64,000 bases of DNA from Massospora cicadina (Eukaryota; Entomophthoromycota; Entomophthoromycetes; Entomophthorales; Entomophthoraceae). This document shows positions 11,831-22,080 of this stretch, piece after piece (positions within the stretch are counted from its first letter, which is position 1; every line of letters begins with the position of its first letter). The notes below the pieces were generated by a model. That model was given only the letters and a program-made list of their open reading frames with translations, was not told where the DNA came from and ran no database searches. Both the position numbers and the translations under genes were made by a program. The stretch covers positions 41,912-105,911 of the forward strand of contig JAKSZP010009512.1 of NCBI GenBank assembly GCA_022478985.1. Direction: 5' to 3'.

Positions 11831-12229
11831 TTAATAGTCACTTTGATCACCTTATATAGGTATTTACCTTCTCTTTGGATGGCCTCTCTCATATCTAAAC
11901 AATTTTATTGTTTTTTATATAATTTAAAATAGAGTTCCTCAGACATAAGGTCTCGCAGCAGAAAATTTAATTTCTTTCTGATAAAGTTGTAACCATCAAG
12001 AGGATGACATGTCCCCAGAGCCTGAGGGATATTAAGAATTTTAGAATTGTTACCTATAAAAGTTTATTCCCTGGTTTTAATAACTGTCTGAGCCTCTTGT
12101 TTATCATTTACAATAAGAGGTACATTTTAATGACAACCTGTGAAGAAACAGGAACTTCTAGTACTAAAAAAAGAAACAGGCACTTAATATGTTGAGAACT
12201 TCCCTCTATACAAAGAATATCCTAGTTCA

Positions 12230-12640
12230 CCCATGTTTTGATCATCTATTCTGTTATTCGCTGACGCTAGTGATGTGGCAGTAAAATCCATCTTACTACA
12301 TCACAATGAGAACCAAATTAAACATCATGATGCCTAATGCAGCAAAACCTTAAGTGATGCTATACAAAAATTATAGTGCGACTGGATGAGAGTGCATAGC
12401 TATACTGCTGGTGACAAAACATTTTTGACCATACCTGTATGGACTCATTTTATGGTCATCACTGACCACGCTTTGCTCCAATAGTTACAACAAATGGAGG
12501 ACTCCAATGACAGATTATCAAGATGGGCTTTAAGCTTACAAAATTACAACTTTACTATTACTTACAGTACTATGGAAATTTTATTAAGTTATGGATTTAT
12601 GCAGATGAACTCTTAAAGATGATTTTACTTTCAGTACTAG
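12230..12640 (+). pseudogene. RNase H relic of G1
   Basis: Fragments of the Ty3 RNase H domain follow the RT. Near 12250-12300 the start of the domain is recognisable (LFADASDVAV-like frame). Near 12410-12480 is the block KHF-x-PYLYG followed by TDHALL. Near 12500-12540 is DRLSRWALSLQ-like sequence. Stops are frequent. Confidence 0.55.
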
Positions 12641-12769
12641 CCCTGAAGAATATTGTTTGTAATTTAAATTGGATGGTCTGATAAATGGAATTTATAGGTC
12701 CCTGTGGTCCAAGCTGAGTTTCAAAACATGCCAGTGACACATAGATCTAAGAGGGGATGTTATACAATA

Positions 12770-13460
12770 AAGTAGATTTAAAGTGGTGTCCATATATTTG
12801 TCCTTCTTTGCTTACCAAAGTCATCCTTGAAGGGCATTTGACTGTGGGACATGGTGCGGTGAAGAATAGTCATAAGTGGATAAGAAAGCGTCTCTACTAA
12901 AATCTGATAGTTGAGAATATTATATAGTATTAGAGGCCTCTTTACCTTGTCAAACACTTGATCTGGCCAGCCCTTGATATTAGCATCAAGTCAAAACTCC
13001 TTCAAGCCCCTTCAATATTGTCAGCGTTGATGTGGTAGTCCCATTACCACCGGTTTACATGGTCACAAATACATCCTTTTGGCCATAGACCAATTAACCA
13101 AATGGATAGAGGCAACATCTGTGCCAGATGTAACTGAAATAGCTACAGCCTTATTTCTCTTTTTGATCTGATTACACCCAGCACAGATTCCACCAAACTT
13201 TACTTAAAGATAATCAACTCTACTTCAAAGCCCAGGCTGCTAAGAGCTAATCTCACTATTTGACATTAACCAGAACCTAGATATTATAATATATATGTTA
13301 ATGGATTAATAGAACGTGCTAACGGGACCTTAATTTCTATCTTACAAAATATAACCGCCACCAATTCTATGCACTGGAAACGCTATTTTCCCGGCGCCCT
13401 ATTAGATAATTAAGTAATCTTCTATCAAATAAATTAAGTTGTTCTCCTTCAAACCTTATA
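12770..13460 (+). pseudogene. Integrase relic of G1
   Basis: Integrase in pieces. The HHCC finger is seen at 12825-12900 (LEGHLTVGHGAVKNSHKWIRK) with its Cys pair near 12945. The DDE core starts near 13020 (IVSVDVVVPLPP) and continues at 13080-13110 (AIDQLTKWIEA). A later block contains GLIERANGT around 13305-13330, which would hold the catalytic Glu. It would insert cDNA into the chromosome. Several frameshifts disrupt it. Confidence 0.65.
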
Positions 13461-13842
13461 TATGGCCGTGCACCCCGCTTGCCAAAAGTGGTTAAATTTT
13501 TCTTGACTACTCAGTATCCAAAAACTCCAAACTAACCACAGAGCTTTAGCAGAGAAAATTATCTGACTTCATATTCTTGCTATTCAAGGAATTACTTTGA
13601 CTTTATTTAAGGAGACAGCCCTCTATAACGCTAGTAACCATGCTGACCTTACAGTTAGGATATCTGGTCTTTTTAATCCCATTGACCAGGGGTCTGATGA
13701 ACAAACTCAACATTCTTATGGTCAGGTACCCCACCGCTTTAATCATAAGGTGAACTAAAATTAATGCATTGTTGATATCAATTATGGTATGGTGGTCAAC
13801 CAAATTTATGGCTAATTATCATGGCCCTATGCACCTTCAATA
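13461..13842 (+). other. Integrase C-terminal and 3' untranslated part of G1
   Basis: This should encode the integrase tail and the sequence before the PPT. I cannot read a coherent protein in it. The minus-strand open stretch at 13603-13803 looks like a shadow. Confidence 0.4.
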
Positions 13843-13859
13843 GGATCTTGATGGGGCAT
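13843..13859 (+). promoter_or_regulatory. Polypurine tract of G1
   Basis: The bases ggatcttgatggggcat immediately precede the 3' LTR. Element B has ggatcttgatggggcgt in the same place on the minus strand, one base different over 17. This site primes plus-strand DNA synthesis. Confidence 0.75.
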
Positions 13860-14338
13860 TGTAAGAATTTAAAATGACGGATGAGTTTATATGCCGCTTT
13901 CAAATTGAGCAGTAATGAGTTGACAACTGAACAATTTTGATCAAATCTGGGGTCTTCTAAAGGAGACGGATTGGACAAGAGATTAACAGGAAAATTTAAG
14001 CGTGAAGGAACAAGCTGATATGTCTAATGGATTGTCTTCCTGGCTCCCTACATAATTTAAAGAAAGCTTCCAGTCCTTGTGGTACAAGGTCATTGACAGT
14101 GTAGAAAAAGGAGGACTTTAACTGAGCAGGGGATCTAGAATATGGGAGATCATAATCACGGAATCTAAGAAAGATCTTATAGAAATGCGTCCCAAACCAT
14201 TCTAAAAATATCAAATAACTAGAACGTAATGACAGAGAAATCTACAACTTCTTTTTCAGCTTTTTAACAGCTCTTTAATTGACAGCTTTGAGCCCCATTT
14301 AAACTCAGCTTACAGTCTATCTTACTGTTATACTAACA
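13860..14338 (+). repeat. 3' LTR of G1
   Basis: 479-bp partner of 5785-6261, starting tgtaagaattt and ending actaaca. Its start resembles the LTR start of element B (TGTCAGAATTTG), supporting common family membership. The exact TSD cctag follows at once. Confidence 0.75.
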
Positions 14339-14343
14339 CCTAG
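14339..14343. repeat. Right TSD of G1 (cctag)
   Basis: Exact copy of 5780-5784 on the other side of G1. Confidence 0.8.
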
Positions 14344-16608
14344 TAACTAGGACTTTGAACTGAGGCGGCAGGGAGTAAGATGGGTGACTTTTCAAAAAAA
14401 GTAATAAGCAGTATTAAAAACGTATTGTCAGCAGTTAATAATTCGCTCACAAAGGTACCTTCAGATTCATTTTTAGGGGTAGTAGATCTGGATAGAGGCA
14501 TGATAGTGGAATTGTCAGCACAAAGTGCCTCTTTCTAATGCTAACCTCCCTTTTGCCAACAGTTCGCGTTCTGCCTCTCCTTTGTGGTGCTTATAGCATT
14601 CATATTTGGTGTGACGGTAGCCTTTAAAGTGGGAGCATATAGATATGTTATTGTCCTTAATTTTGATGGTGTGTACACGAGGTCTAGTGAGGAGCTCTAA
14701 GAAGTCTGAAATTATATATTATAGCTTCATAATTTTGTACAAAACATCCTTAAACTCTAAGATGTACATAAAAGTTTTCTTAAGACCTATCATTTGAAGC
14801 TAAAATCATGATAGGATTTGAGGTTGAAGCTGACAGTTTTAATGGTGTCATCTAGAGAAATAAAATTAGTAATAATTAATGCTAAGCGCTGGTAAGAATC
14901 GCCTGGAGAAATCCATGGTATTTTCCTTTGTTATGAAAATCGTCCTAAACTCCTGTTTCTGGTTCAAGAGTGTTTGATCACTCAAAAACTCCTGAATTAA
15001 GGCGGTCTTGATTTGCTCCTGGATTTGACAATCATGTAGATGAGGGGTCATAATCAATCTAGCTTCTCGCAGAGGCATGAATGGAAGTGCATATTATGCT
15101 GTTGGTGGCCTCCCCATCGCACTTTTACAAGCATTCAAATTACCTCACAATAACATCTTGACCAGAAAAACCTTTCTCAAAAAAATGAGTATTAAGGTAG
15201 TTAGAAGGAACAGATAGTGCGTTGATACCTGTCTTAGTACTACAGGTGGGCTTAGAGTACACTATTCTCATAAACTCCTGGGGGGCTCTTTGCCACAATT
15301 GTCTTAGATTTTCTTTGCCATCCGGTGGTTCATTCCTGAATCAGTCAAGGTTGAAGGTGCTGGCCTTCTGTTCCATATGAACTTAAAGGGATGAAAGCTC
15401 AATTATACGTGTAATAACTCTGTTTCCTGATAGGTACAAGTTGGTTAAAAAATTTGAGATAATTATTGGTGAGTTTGGTGAACTATGTATGTTTTCCATC
15501 TCGTCATCTAATGCATTTAAGGTAATGTTGGGGTCAAACAGGCGACGGTCATTGTGAACTCTTCACCCTTAGCAATTCACTTAAAAGCTTATGCAACTAT
15601 TTGATTTTAGCTAGTTTACATACTTTCACATCTTGTCAAATTATTTGGCGTGTGGGATAGTATACCCAGGGGGCTAGGTGGCCCCTCAGGGCCTTGTGGC
15701 TCTTATGCTCCATCAAAGCCGTGGGGCCCTCTAGGCCCTTTGGGACCTTGAGTCTTAAATGAACCATCAGTTCCAGTGAAACCTTGAGGCCCTTCAGGGC
15801 TGCAAGAATCCTCAAGCCCTTGAGCTCCTGAGTCTAGATTAGATTCTAGCATTGTTGTTGCAGTCTTTTTATTTCGCATCTACTTGGTTCAGGTCTTGTA
15901 CTAATGCTGATTCCAGAGCCTGGATATGATCTGAAATTTAATAGTAGGTTTAAAGCCTGTATTCACATACTTCATTAAGTGCACCCTGTAAATGGTGAGT
16001 AAGTCGATTATAAGTAGCCCAAAATCCCAGAATCCAGCAGGAATTTTACTTCAAGCATTGCTAAAGGCGTCATTTGTCCTGGATTGCCTCATGGCTACAT
16101 TGAATTATGAAAAAGCAACTTATAAAAATCAACAAAGTTGGAGTTAAGGGTCTTCATCAATCCCATCTGGCGTAACACCACTTGATGTGCAGTCTCACTG
16201 GTTGAAAAAGGCGATGAAAGTCAGTATGCACAAACAAAGTTAGGGCTCCACCCTGTTAGTTTACTTATTAGTGGCTAGGGTAGCAGAACCATACAGTTTC
16301 TGAATACGGGAAGTTACTGTCATATTTTGGGAGGGTATAGTTTGGCCTTATTTGTATAATTTTATCTAAGAGCTTTTATTTGGTTTTTTAGATGTTGTTA
16401 GATTTAGTTAATATTGATTCTAGTATGGAATGGGCGAGCTGAACATATAGGTGTCCTAGAACTCCAAACTCCCTTTTAAACAGTAGTAACTTCATATTGG
16501 GATGTGTTATTCTATTAGTGATACTTTCCTCCCCATTAAGGGAGGATTTGGAGCTAGTCATCGTCAATAACATGTAATCACCATTTCTTTTTCTTGTTAC
16601 AACTTGGG
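14344..16608 (-). pseudogene. Gag relic of element K with collagen-like domain
   Basis: Minus-strand gag region of LTR element K, between its PBS (16609-16627) and the G1 insertion. Near 15930-15840 a coiled-coil-like string (ISDHIQALESALVQDL) precedes 18 Gly-X-Y triplets at 15667-15828. This matches the arrangement in B, where QFKDLVQTLQQYYQEL precedes its collagen-like part. The rest is stop-ridden and AT-rich. The downstream protease is found on the other side of G1 at 5640-5779. Confidence 0.6.
15667..15828 (-). other. Collagen-like Gly-X-Y domain, 18 triplets, in K gag
   Basis: One minus-strand frame gives 18 successive triplets (GAQ GLE DSC SPE GPQ GFT, GTD GSF KTQ GPK GPR GPH, GFD GA-stop EPQ GPE GPP SPL). 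Thirteen of 18 first positions are Gly. Four of the five replaced Gly (D, S, E, S) are one G-to-A step from a Gly codon. Proline is common at X. This is the longest and clearest of the three collagen-like gag segments. In known proteins such repeats form trimeric helices; whether this one did is unknown. Confidence 0.8.
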
Positions 16609-16627
16609 CCTCCTGAAGTGAGCACCA
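16609..16627 (-). promoter_or_regulatory. tRNA primer-binding site of element K
   Basis: The plus strand reads cctcctgaagtgagcacca, close to the PBS complement of element A (ccccctgtagtgagcacca). It sits directly left of the K 5' LTR, as expected for a minus-strand element. Confidence 0.65.
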
Positions 16628-17192
16628 ATATTAGCTTTACTTTATAATTTAGCCTAATAAAAAGTTTTTAGTTTACCGGAGGTGTCTTTTGAAAAATTCT
16701 ATCTTTTTTTGGGATGGCACTAGGTATTGGAATAAACTCTTAGAGGCAATGGCTAAGCACATTAACTTCAGTAAGATCTGCGTTATGGTAATTACCCTGG
16801 CTTTTGACTGTAATTCTATTGTTGGGAATATGCAAGGAAATGGAAAAATTATGCTAAAATAAAACAAAGGAAGGATTTAAAATTCTATTAGGTCAAAATC
16901 CTTACTAGTGTAGGGTGCAAAAGAGTCTTTTGGTAGAGAAAGTATCTGGGTCCTCCTCAATCAGGATCTTTACTTCGCATTTAGTAGGAGGTTATGCAGC
17001 AGCCATTGCCCTATGTCAACATTTGAATTGTTGAGATCTTTGTTATGGTGCTTAAAATTGAAACTCTGGGTTTTGGGATGTTGTTTAACCCAAGTTGTCA
17101 ATTGGGGGACTTGTCAGAATTATACCTAGTGTTTAATCTTGAACCTCATTACTTTCTCTTGAACATTTGGTTCATATAATTATCAGATGACA
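16628..17192 (-). repeat. 5' LTR of element K (approximate right end)
   Basis: The LTR begins beside the PBS. The tgaca at 17188-17192 gives a TGTCA start on the minus strand. A block near 16965-16985 (agtaaagatcctgatt on the minus strand) matches the B LTR (agtaaaagatcctgatt) at a similar relative position, so K belongs to the G1/B family. I could not locate the 3' partner LTR in the decayed 2.1-5.6 kb stretch. Confidence 0.55.
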
Positions 17193-18368
17193 ATTTTATG
17201 AGTTAGGAAGGCTCAATCCCAGATAGGTCATTTAAAGGGTGCATTGTTCAGATATTTAATATGTTTGAATTGTTCTTTGTTACAAATGATGACAGAAAAT
17301 TCATGAGAAATTGTTCAATGCGTCTAACTACATGGCACTGGAGGCTTGTTCCATGGTTGTTCCTCTAGTATAGGAAGGAATAGATGACACATACACATAA
17401 GAGCTTCAGATTATGAGTTACTGGTTCTAATAGGAGCGGAGGGCTTGATCCTGTGGCCCAAGTGGATGGTAAGGCATTCTCCAAGAGAAGTTGGTAATGA
17501 TTTAGACAGGAAAGTGCCACTGAAGCTGCTTTGCATAGGGATTGCGTAAATTATAGCATAGGAATATGTCCCCTAATAGGATTGGGTGGAGGAATCAAGA
17601 ATATTAAGGTGTCATGAGTCTGAGTGTACAGGAGACTAAGAACCCCTTGTGAAGTGGCGGAGTATAGTTGATATTGGTATAGTATGTGTGGTTGGATCCC
17701 CATATCAAGCAACTAAACAGTACTTTAAGTCTCATGTACAATGTGCATGTGAAAGAACTATGAATCACACTTTTGAACAAAAAGAAAACATTGGTCATAA
17801 TGTCCCTTCCCTGTGATGTGATGTAATAAGCAACTCCAACCTGCAATTTTTGACGTTTACCGCCTCAAGGGGTTTTCTTCAATTTCCAATTTAAGAAAAA
17901 TTGTTGAGTGGTAATAATTTTAAGTTGATGGAAGGTGTCACGTGTGGGTGCTATCTTGAATGCCAAGTGACGATTAAGGATTCTAACCATGACCACTATC
18001 ATCTTGGAGGTGTTGAAATTCACAATCGATGCTTTTTAACCTCTTAAAAGCTGTGATGTTGATGTTATAATTCTCTAAGCATCCAGAAGCAGATGTGGTA
18101 TTTTTTGCAAAGGCCATTGTGCTGGTGGGAATTTCCCCTGATACCTGAATACTTGATTGCTTTATCTAAGGAAATCCAGGAGAGAATCAAAGGGTTATAT
18201 CAAAAAGTATGGTATTGAGTTGTCCAATTGCAGTTCTTACTTTACCGGTGTCTTCATTGTAATGACAGTGTGTCATAAAAATTATGTAACTTTTTAAGTA
18301 GAGTTCTGTATCCATCATATGGGCTTAGGTGATGGGTGAAAACAGGCTATGAGATGTTGATGTAGGGA
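17193..18368 (-). pseudogene. LINE N, fragment 1: RT thumb and C-terminal region
   Basis: Minus-strand remnant of a LINE of the D type. ORF-like 17604-17846 reads IMTNVFFLFKSVIHSSF and then RLKVLFSCLIWGSNH. D has LMANVFLLSKVWLAHVC and then RLNVLLRCWIWGSNH. Upstream near 17960-18060 the reading ASIVNFNTSKMIVVMV parallels SNAMVNTSKTTVVQVG of D, and near 18180-18150 is a counterpart of the block just after the RT palm. The rest of this LINE lies to the right of element B, which cut it. The zf-RVT end is missing, apparently because K inserted here. Confidence 0.75.
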
Positions 18369-18373
18369 CATGA
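18369..18373. repeat. Left TSD of element B (catga)
   Basis: catga here and catgc at 37760-37764 flank element B and match at four of five bases. This is consistent with an aged 5-bp target duplication within LINE N. Confidence 0.55.
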
Positions 18374-18846
18374 TCTTGGTGTAACAGTTCTCTTATATGT
18401 CGCCAAAGTCCAAAAATGGGCTCAAAGCTGAAAATTAGTGGAGAGGGCAAAAAACGAAAAGATGGAGAGAATTAAGAAAAAAGTTATTGTTAGAAAGCAT
18501 CAATTTTTATAGGGCGTGTGGGGACATGGTGCCACAGGGACCCTTAGTGGCCCCATAGAATCAGGATCTTTTACTGCCTTCCATATTGATTGTCTGGAGA
18601 GCGCCCTCATTATACTTTGTCATCCTCATGACCATGGAGGTGGGGGCAGCGCCTCTTGAGATTCAGGTAGCAGGGACTGGATTCCTGAAGGTGATTCCAT
18701 CAATTCTCATATATATGATGCTTCCTGATCAAATCTAGTTTTTGTATTTCAGGATAAGGTTACGTTTGCGCTGGTTTAAAGTTGACTGAGCTAGGTTCAA
18801 TCTGGGAGCAGGTATTTTGGCTTGATCGTCATTTCAAATTCTGACA
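18374..18846 (-). repeat. 3' LTR of element B
   Basis: 473-bp repeat whose minus strand begins TGTCAGAATTTG. It matches 37289-37759 along its length, including the shared blocks gtgtggggacat, gacagcgccctcatt/gagagcgccctcatt and gggggcagcgcctct. Both ends are supported by the adjacent PPT and the near-TSD. Confidence 0.85.
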
Positions 18847-18863
18847 ACGCCCCATCAAGATCC
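18847..18863 (-). promoter_or_regulatory. Polypurine tract of element B
   Basis: The minus strand reads ggatcttgatggggcgt directly before the 3' LTR. It is one base different from the G1 PPT. Confidence 0.75.
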
Positions 18864-19079
18864 TGTCAGAGAGTAGTATAGGGCCAGAAGAACTGCCCAT
18901 GGACTCAATTCACCAAACCTGATTGACGTCCAGCAATGTAGTACTTGGAGTTCATCTTGTGGGTGACCCCAATAAGGTTCAGACCAAAGAATGTTGAGTT
19001 TATTCTGTTGACCTTTGGGTCAATGGTGATAGAAGAGAATGAGGCCACCTAATTAAGAAGTGGGTAAGGAGGGTCAGCC

Positions 19080-19960
19080 GACACTAAACTGGGATGTCTC
19101 CCTTCTAGTGGTGGTGATGATGCCTTACTTGACTAGGCTTGAGGCCAAACAATTTCGTTGGCTAAGGCCCTCATGATTAGATCAGATTTCTCATGAATGG
19201 AGGTTTTGAGCAAAGCCTGTACGCTACTTGAAGGCTGGGGAGCACGTCCATATAGATCTGCAAAGGGGGACATTAAAATGACTCGATGATAGCTTGTTCT
19301 ATAGGCAAAAAAGACGCTGGGTAAACAATGATTCCAGAAAGCAGGATCGGAGGCGGCCATCTTCCTTAAAATAAAGACAAGGGTTCTATCAGCGCGTTCC
19401 ACCACCACATTAGTGGATGGATTATAAGGGCGGAGAAGCTTTGGTTAGTGCCAAAAAGTGATGTAAGTTCTTGGACTACCTGTGAGGTGAAATTTAACCC
19501 ATTGTTTGTTAATAAAGTTTGTAGGCATCCATGTTGGGTGAAATGGATCATTTAAGGAAAAAGTAATAGCTTTTTCAGTGTCAGTAAGACCAAAAGCTCT
19601 TTTCCCCATTAAGTTAGATGGTTCATGGCTAGGAGAATATTTATGGCTGTGCAATCCAGCGGGAAGAAGTCCTATCACATCAATGCTAACGACATTAAAG
19701 GGTCATGTCAGAGCAATTACTGAGTGTTGATATTGGTGATTGGCTTGATGTTGGAATCAGTAAGTCATACAGGCCTCCAGGACCTCTTGGATAGTTTCCA
19801 CCATTTGGTCCCAGTAACATCATGACTTCAACCATACATGAGTCTTCTTAGTTGCCCTATGTCCCACAGTGGTATGGCCCTTTAGGATAACGGCAGTTTG
19901 GGATGAGGGGAGGGTAAAAGGAGCTTCTATTTATTGACCCTCTTATATATAGCATCCCAT
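19080..19960 (-). pseudogene. Integrase relic of element B
   Basis: The minus strand shows an HHCC finger near 19890-19750 (GHTTVGHRATKKTHVWLK, with a Cys near 19770). The first catalytic Asp is in VVSIDVIGLLPAGLH near 19690. The second motif is TNNGLNFTSQVVQEL near 19520, where the catalytic Asp of TDNG has become Asn. The Glu motif is VVERADRTL near 19400. The block YHRVILMSPFADLYGRAP near 19290 follows. A frameshift separates the Asn and Glu parts. Loss of the second Asp would abolish integration. Confidence 0.75.
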
Positions 19961-20214
19961 CCTTTTTTGAGTGTCTCAGATCATCTTTCAAAGCTCATCA
20001 TGGACCTCAGGAGTTTCCAACTCCCAGCGTTCAGGTTGACTAATCAGATCATACAGTCAGTCCTCCTTGGGGGTCAAAACAGCTAGTACCGGCATCCTGG
20101 AGAGTCTGTCGGATTTTTTAAGATTGCGTCCACACAATTAATAATGGTGAAATCATAGCTTTGCAGTAGTAGGGCTCATCTGGCAAATGATCATCTGAAT
20201 CCTTCATCTTATGG

Positions 20215-20780
20215 AGCCATCAGAGTGAGAAATGGTTGGTGATTATGGTAAATTGGGTACCATAGAGATAGGGCCTGAAATGTTTAATGGCTAGCAAGAC
20301 AGCCAGGCACTCCCTCTTAGTAATGCTGTAGTTCCGTTCATCCTTACTCAGTGTCTTACTAAAATAGGACACTGGATGGTAAACATGATTTTCATCATGC
20401 TGGGGTAGGATGACTCCAACGACGACATTGCTTTCATCTAAGACAACAATAAAAGTTGTCAAAACGTGAATGACTAAAATGGGTTCAGTACAAAGAGCGG
20501 TCCTCAGCGTAATAAAAGCATGTTCTTGTTCTGGCCGCCACTCAAAAAACACGTTTTTCAGCAAGAGGTAAAATAGATGCTCAGCTAGGTCAGTAAACTG
20601 AGGGATAAACTGGCGATAATACGCCACTACTCCAAGAAATTCCTGAATACTCCTCAGGCTCTGGGGCGCAACATCTTTTCTATGGCATTGACTTTGTCCA
20701 GTATGGGTTGAATACCATCCTTTGACATCTTGTGTCCCAGAAACTCCATTTCTGACTGCAATAATGAGCATTTAAAGGTT
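20215..20780 (-). pseudogene. RT thumb and RNase H relic of element B
   Basis: Open minus-strand stretch of 183 codons. It reads IQEFLGVVAYYRQFIPQFTD (RT thumb and connection) near 20660-20600. RNase H follows: FIVVLDESNVVVGVIL near 20450, then HPVSYFSKTLSKDERNYSIT and KRECLAVLLAIKHFRPYLYG. The first Asp and the Glu are present. The third catalytic position reads ITNHFSL, where TDH is expected. Confidence 0.8.
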
Positions 20781-21398
20781 TGAGCTTTACAAAGCCTTCT
20801 GAAGCTGATTGAAAAAATCCTAAAGATGCTCTATGTTCATTAAATGTTTGTGAGAAGATGATGATGTCATCAAGGAAGACAAGGACACATGATAACTTCA
20901 AGTCCACGAGGATCCTATCCATGGCGCATTGAAAAGTGGATAGCACATTACAAAGGCCCTGGGCATCCTCAAAATCTCAAGTAGCCCTTCGTTGGCTGTG
21001 AGCGTGCACTTGGCTCAATCTTTGGGGTGAGATTCACTTTTCAATATCCACTGGCAAGGTCCATTGCATAGATGTACTGCAATCCGGTGAGCAGCTTTAG
21101 AGAAACACCAATTTTAGGCAGCGGGTAACTGTCCTTCTTGGTGATGGAGATGAGCCATCAATAATACATCACCACCCAAGGGCTGCCATACTTTTTCCAA
21201 ATTAGCAGGAGAGGAGAGGCACAAGGGCTGCACAAAGGCACTAAGAGTCCAGCTTTGAGTAGCTTTCTAAAATTCACTGCCACCTGGGCTTCTTCAACCT
21301 TTTTTTGGTAAGGCCAGGACTGGAAGAGAGGGATAATCCCCAGTCTCCACATAATGAGAACTCCTTTCACTCTTTTAAAGTCATAGGTCAAGGATGAA
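20680..21398 (-). pseudogene. Reverse transcriptase of element B, part after the A insertion
   Basis: Starts at the A insertion site with LFSSLTYDFKRVKGVL. Next come VNFRKLLKAGLLVPL, ITKKDSYPLPKIG and AMDLASGY. The catalytic box is VLVFLDDIIIFSQTF at about 20880-20840 (FLDD, an accepted YxDD variant). Frames change near 21160 and 20990. The missing N-terminal residues are at 28949-29000, beyond element A; one minus-strand frame there ends ELLEKFQTY and runs naturally into LFSS. Confidence 0.8.
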
Positions 21399-21399
21399 A

Positions 21400-21404
21400 A
21401 TAGG
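21400..21404. repeat. Left TSD of element A (atagg)
   Basis: Exact copy of atagg at 28944-28948. It is the target duplication made when A entered the RT gene of B. Confidence 0.85.
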
Positions 21405-22018
21405 CGTTGAATCTCGGTAATTCAGTATGTACCCACTAAAGGGTTTTCACGCAGGGTTTCCAACATTGAACAATTAGAAAATATGATATGACGATCGCTG
21501 GTTCCTTGATACACTAGTAACCACTTAATTTATAATAAAAGGGAGCAATTTCCCCAAACACTTCTTTAAATAAAATATAATAAGTCAGCAGCTCTTCTTC
21601 TGGTCCACATCTTTCTTTCTTTTATTCTCTCTAAAAATATTTCAAAACTACTTCTCCAGTCCCCTCATTTCACTGATATCCCCATCACCTCTGTTGGTAA
21701 CGACCCTTTCGCTTAGTTATTTTTGTCTCCGTCTTTTCATTGGTTTTGGCGTGTTATTCTTCAATCCTTTATTGCCTTGATTCAAGGCGATCCAATATAT
21801 CTTTTTGTTGAATATCGACATTGCCTTATCGCCCTATTTTGAAGGCAATCTGATAAGACATATTATGACCCAGCATCGCCTTATCCTAAAGCGACCAATC
21901 ACTTATATCTCTGAAACATCCTCAGCGGATTCTGTCCATTGATCCTTCAGCGGAATTCCTCCAATGAGACGCGTGGTCATAATGGTGGCTTATCACTCAG
22001 TCATATAGAATCTTGACA
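21405..22018 (-). repeat. 3' LTR of element A
   Basis: 614 bp, clearly alignable to 28331-28943 throughout (for example ccacttaatttataataaaa and ttggcgtgttattcttcaa style blocks in both). Differences are scattered point changes and small indels. The minus strand starts TGTCAAGATT. Confidence 0.9.
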
Positions 22019-22034
22019 TTACCCCCCCCCTTTG
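22019..22034 (-). promoter_or_regulatory. Polypurine tract of element A
   Basis: The plus strand ttacccccccccctttg gives on the minus strand an uninterrupted run of G after AAA, directly upstream of the 3' LTR start TGTCA. Its place between the antisense stretch and the LTR is exactly that of a PPT. Confidence 0.75.
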
Positions 22035-22080
22035 ACTGGACGATAGACTGTACGCCTCTTTTTCCTGCAATCGCTTATGA

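Larger units (their letters stand above)
5785..14338 (+). mobile_element. Ty3/gypsy LTR retrotransposon G1, degenerate, with collagen-like gag
   Basis: Full-length but decayed LTR element. It has LTRs at 5785-6261 and 13860-14338, a PBS relic, gag with a Gly-X-Y stretch, protease with intact DTG, RT, RNase H, integrase and a PPT. Exact 5-bp TSDs (cctag) flank it. The total is 8554 bp, and removing the nested LINE H leaves about 6.6 kb, equal to the net size of related element B. LTR starts and PPTs of G1 and B are alike, so they are one family. It interrupts element K between gag and protease. All coding parts carry many stops, so it cannot be autonomous now. Confidence 0.85.

Noticed and set aside
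17604..17846. 80-codon minus-strand ORF with hydrophobic segments, considered as a membrane protein
   Set aside because: Its sequence aligns with the region after RT in LINE D (MANVFLL, RLNVLLRCWIWGSNH), so it is a LINE fragment.
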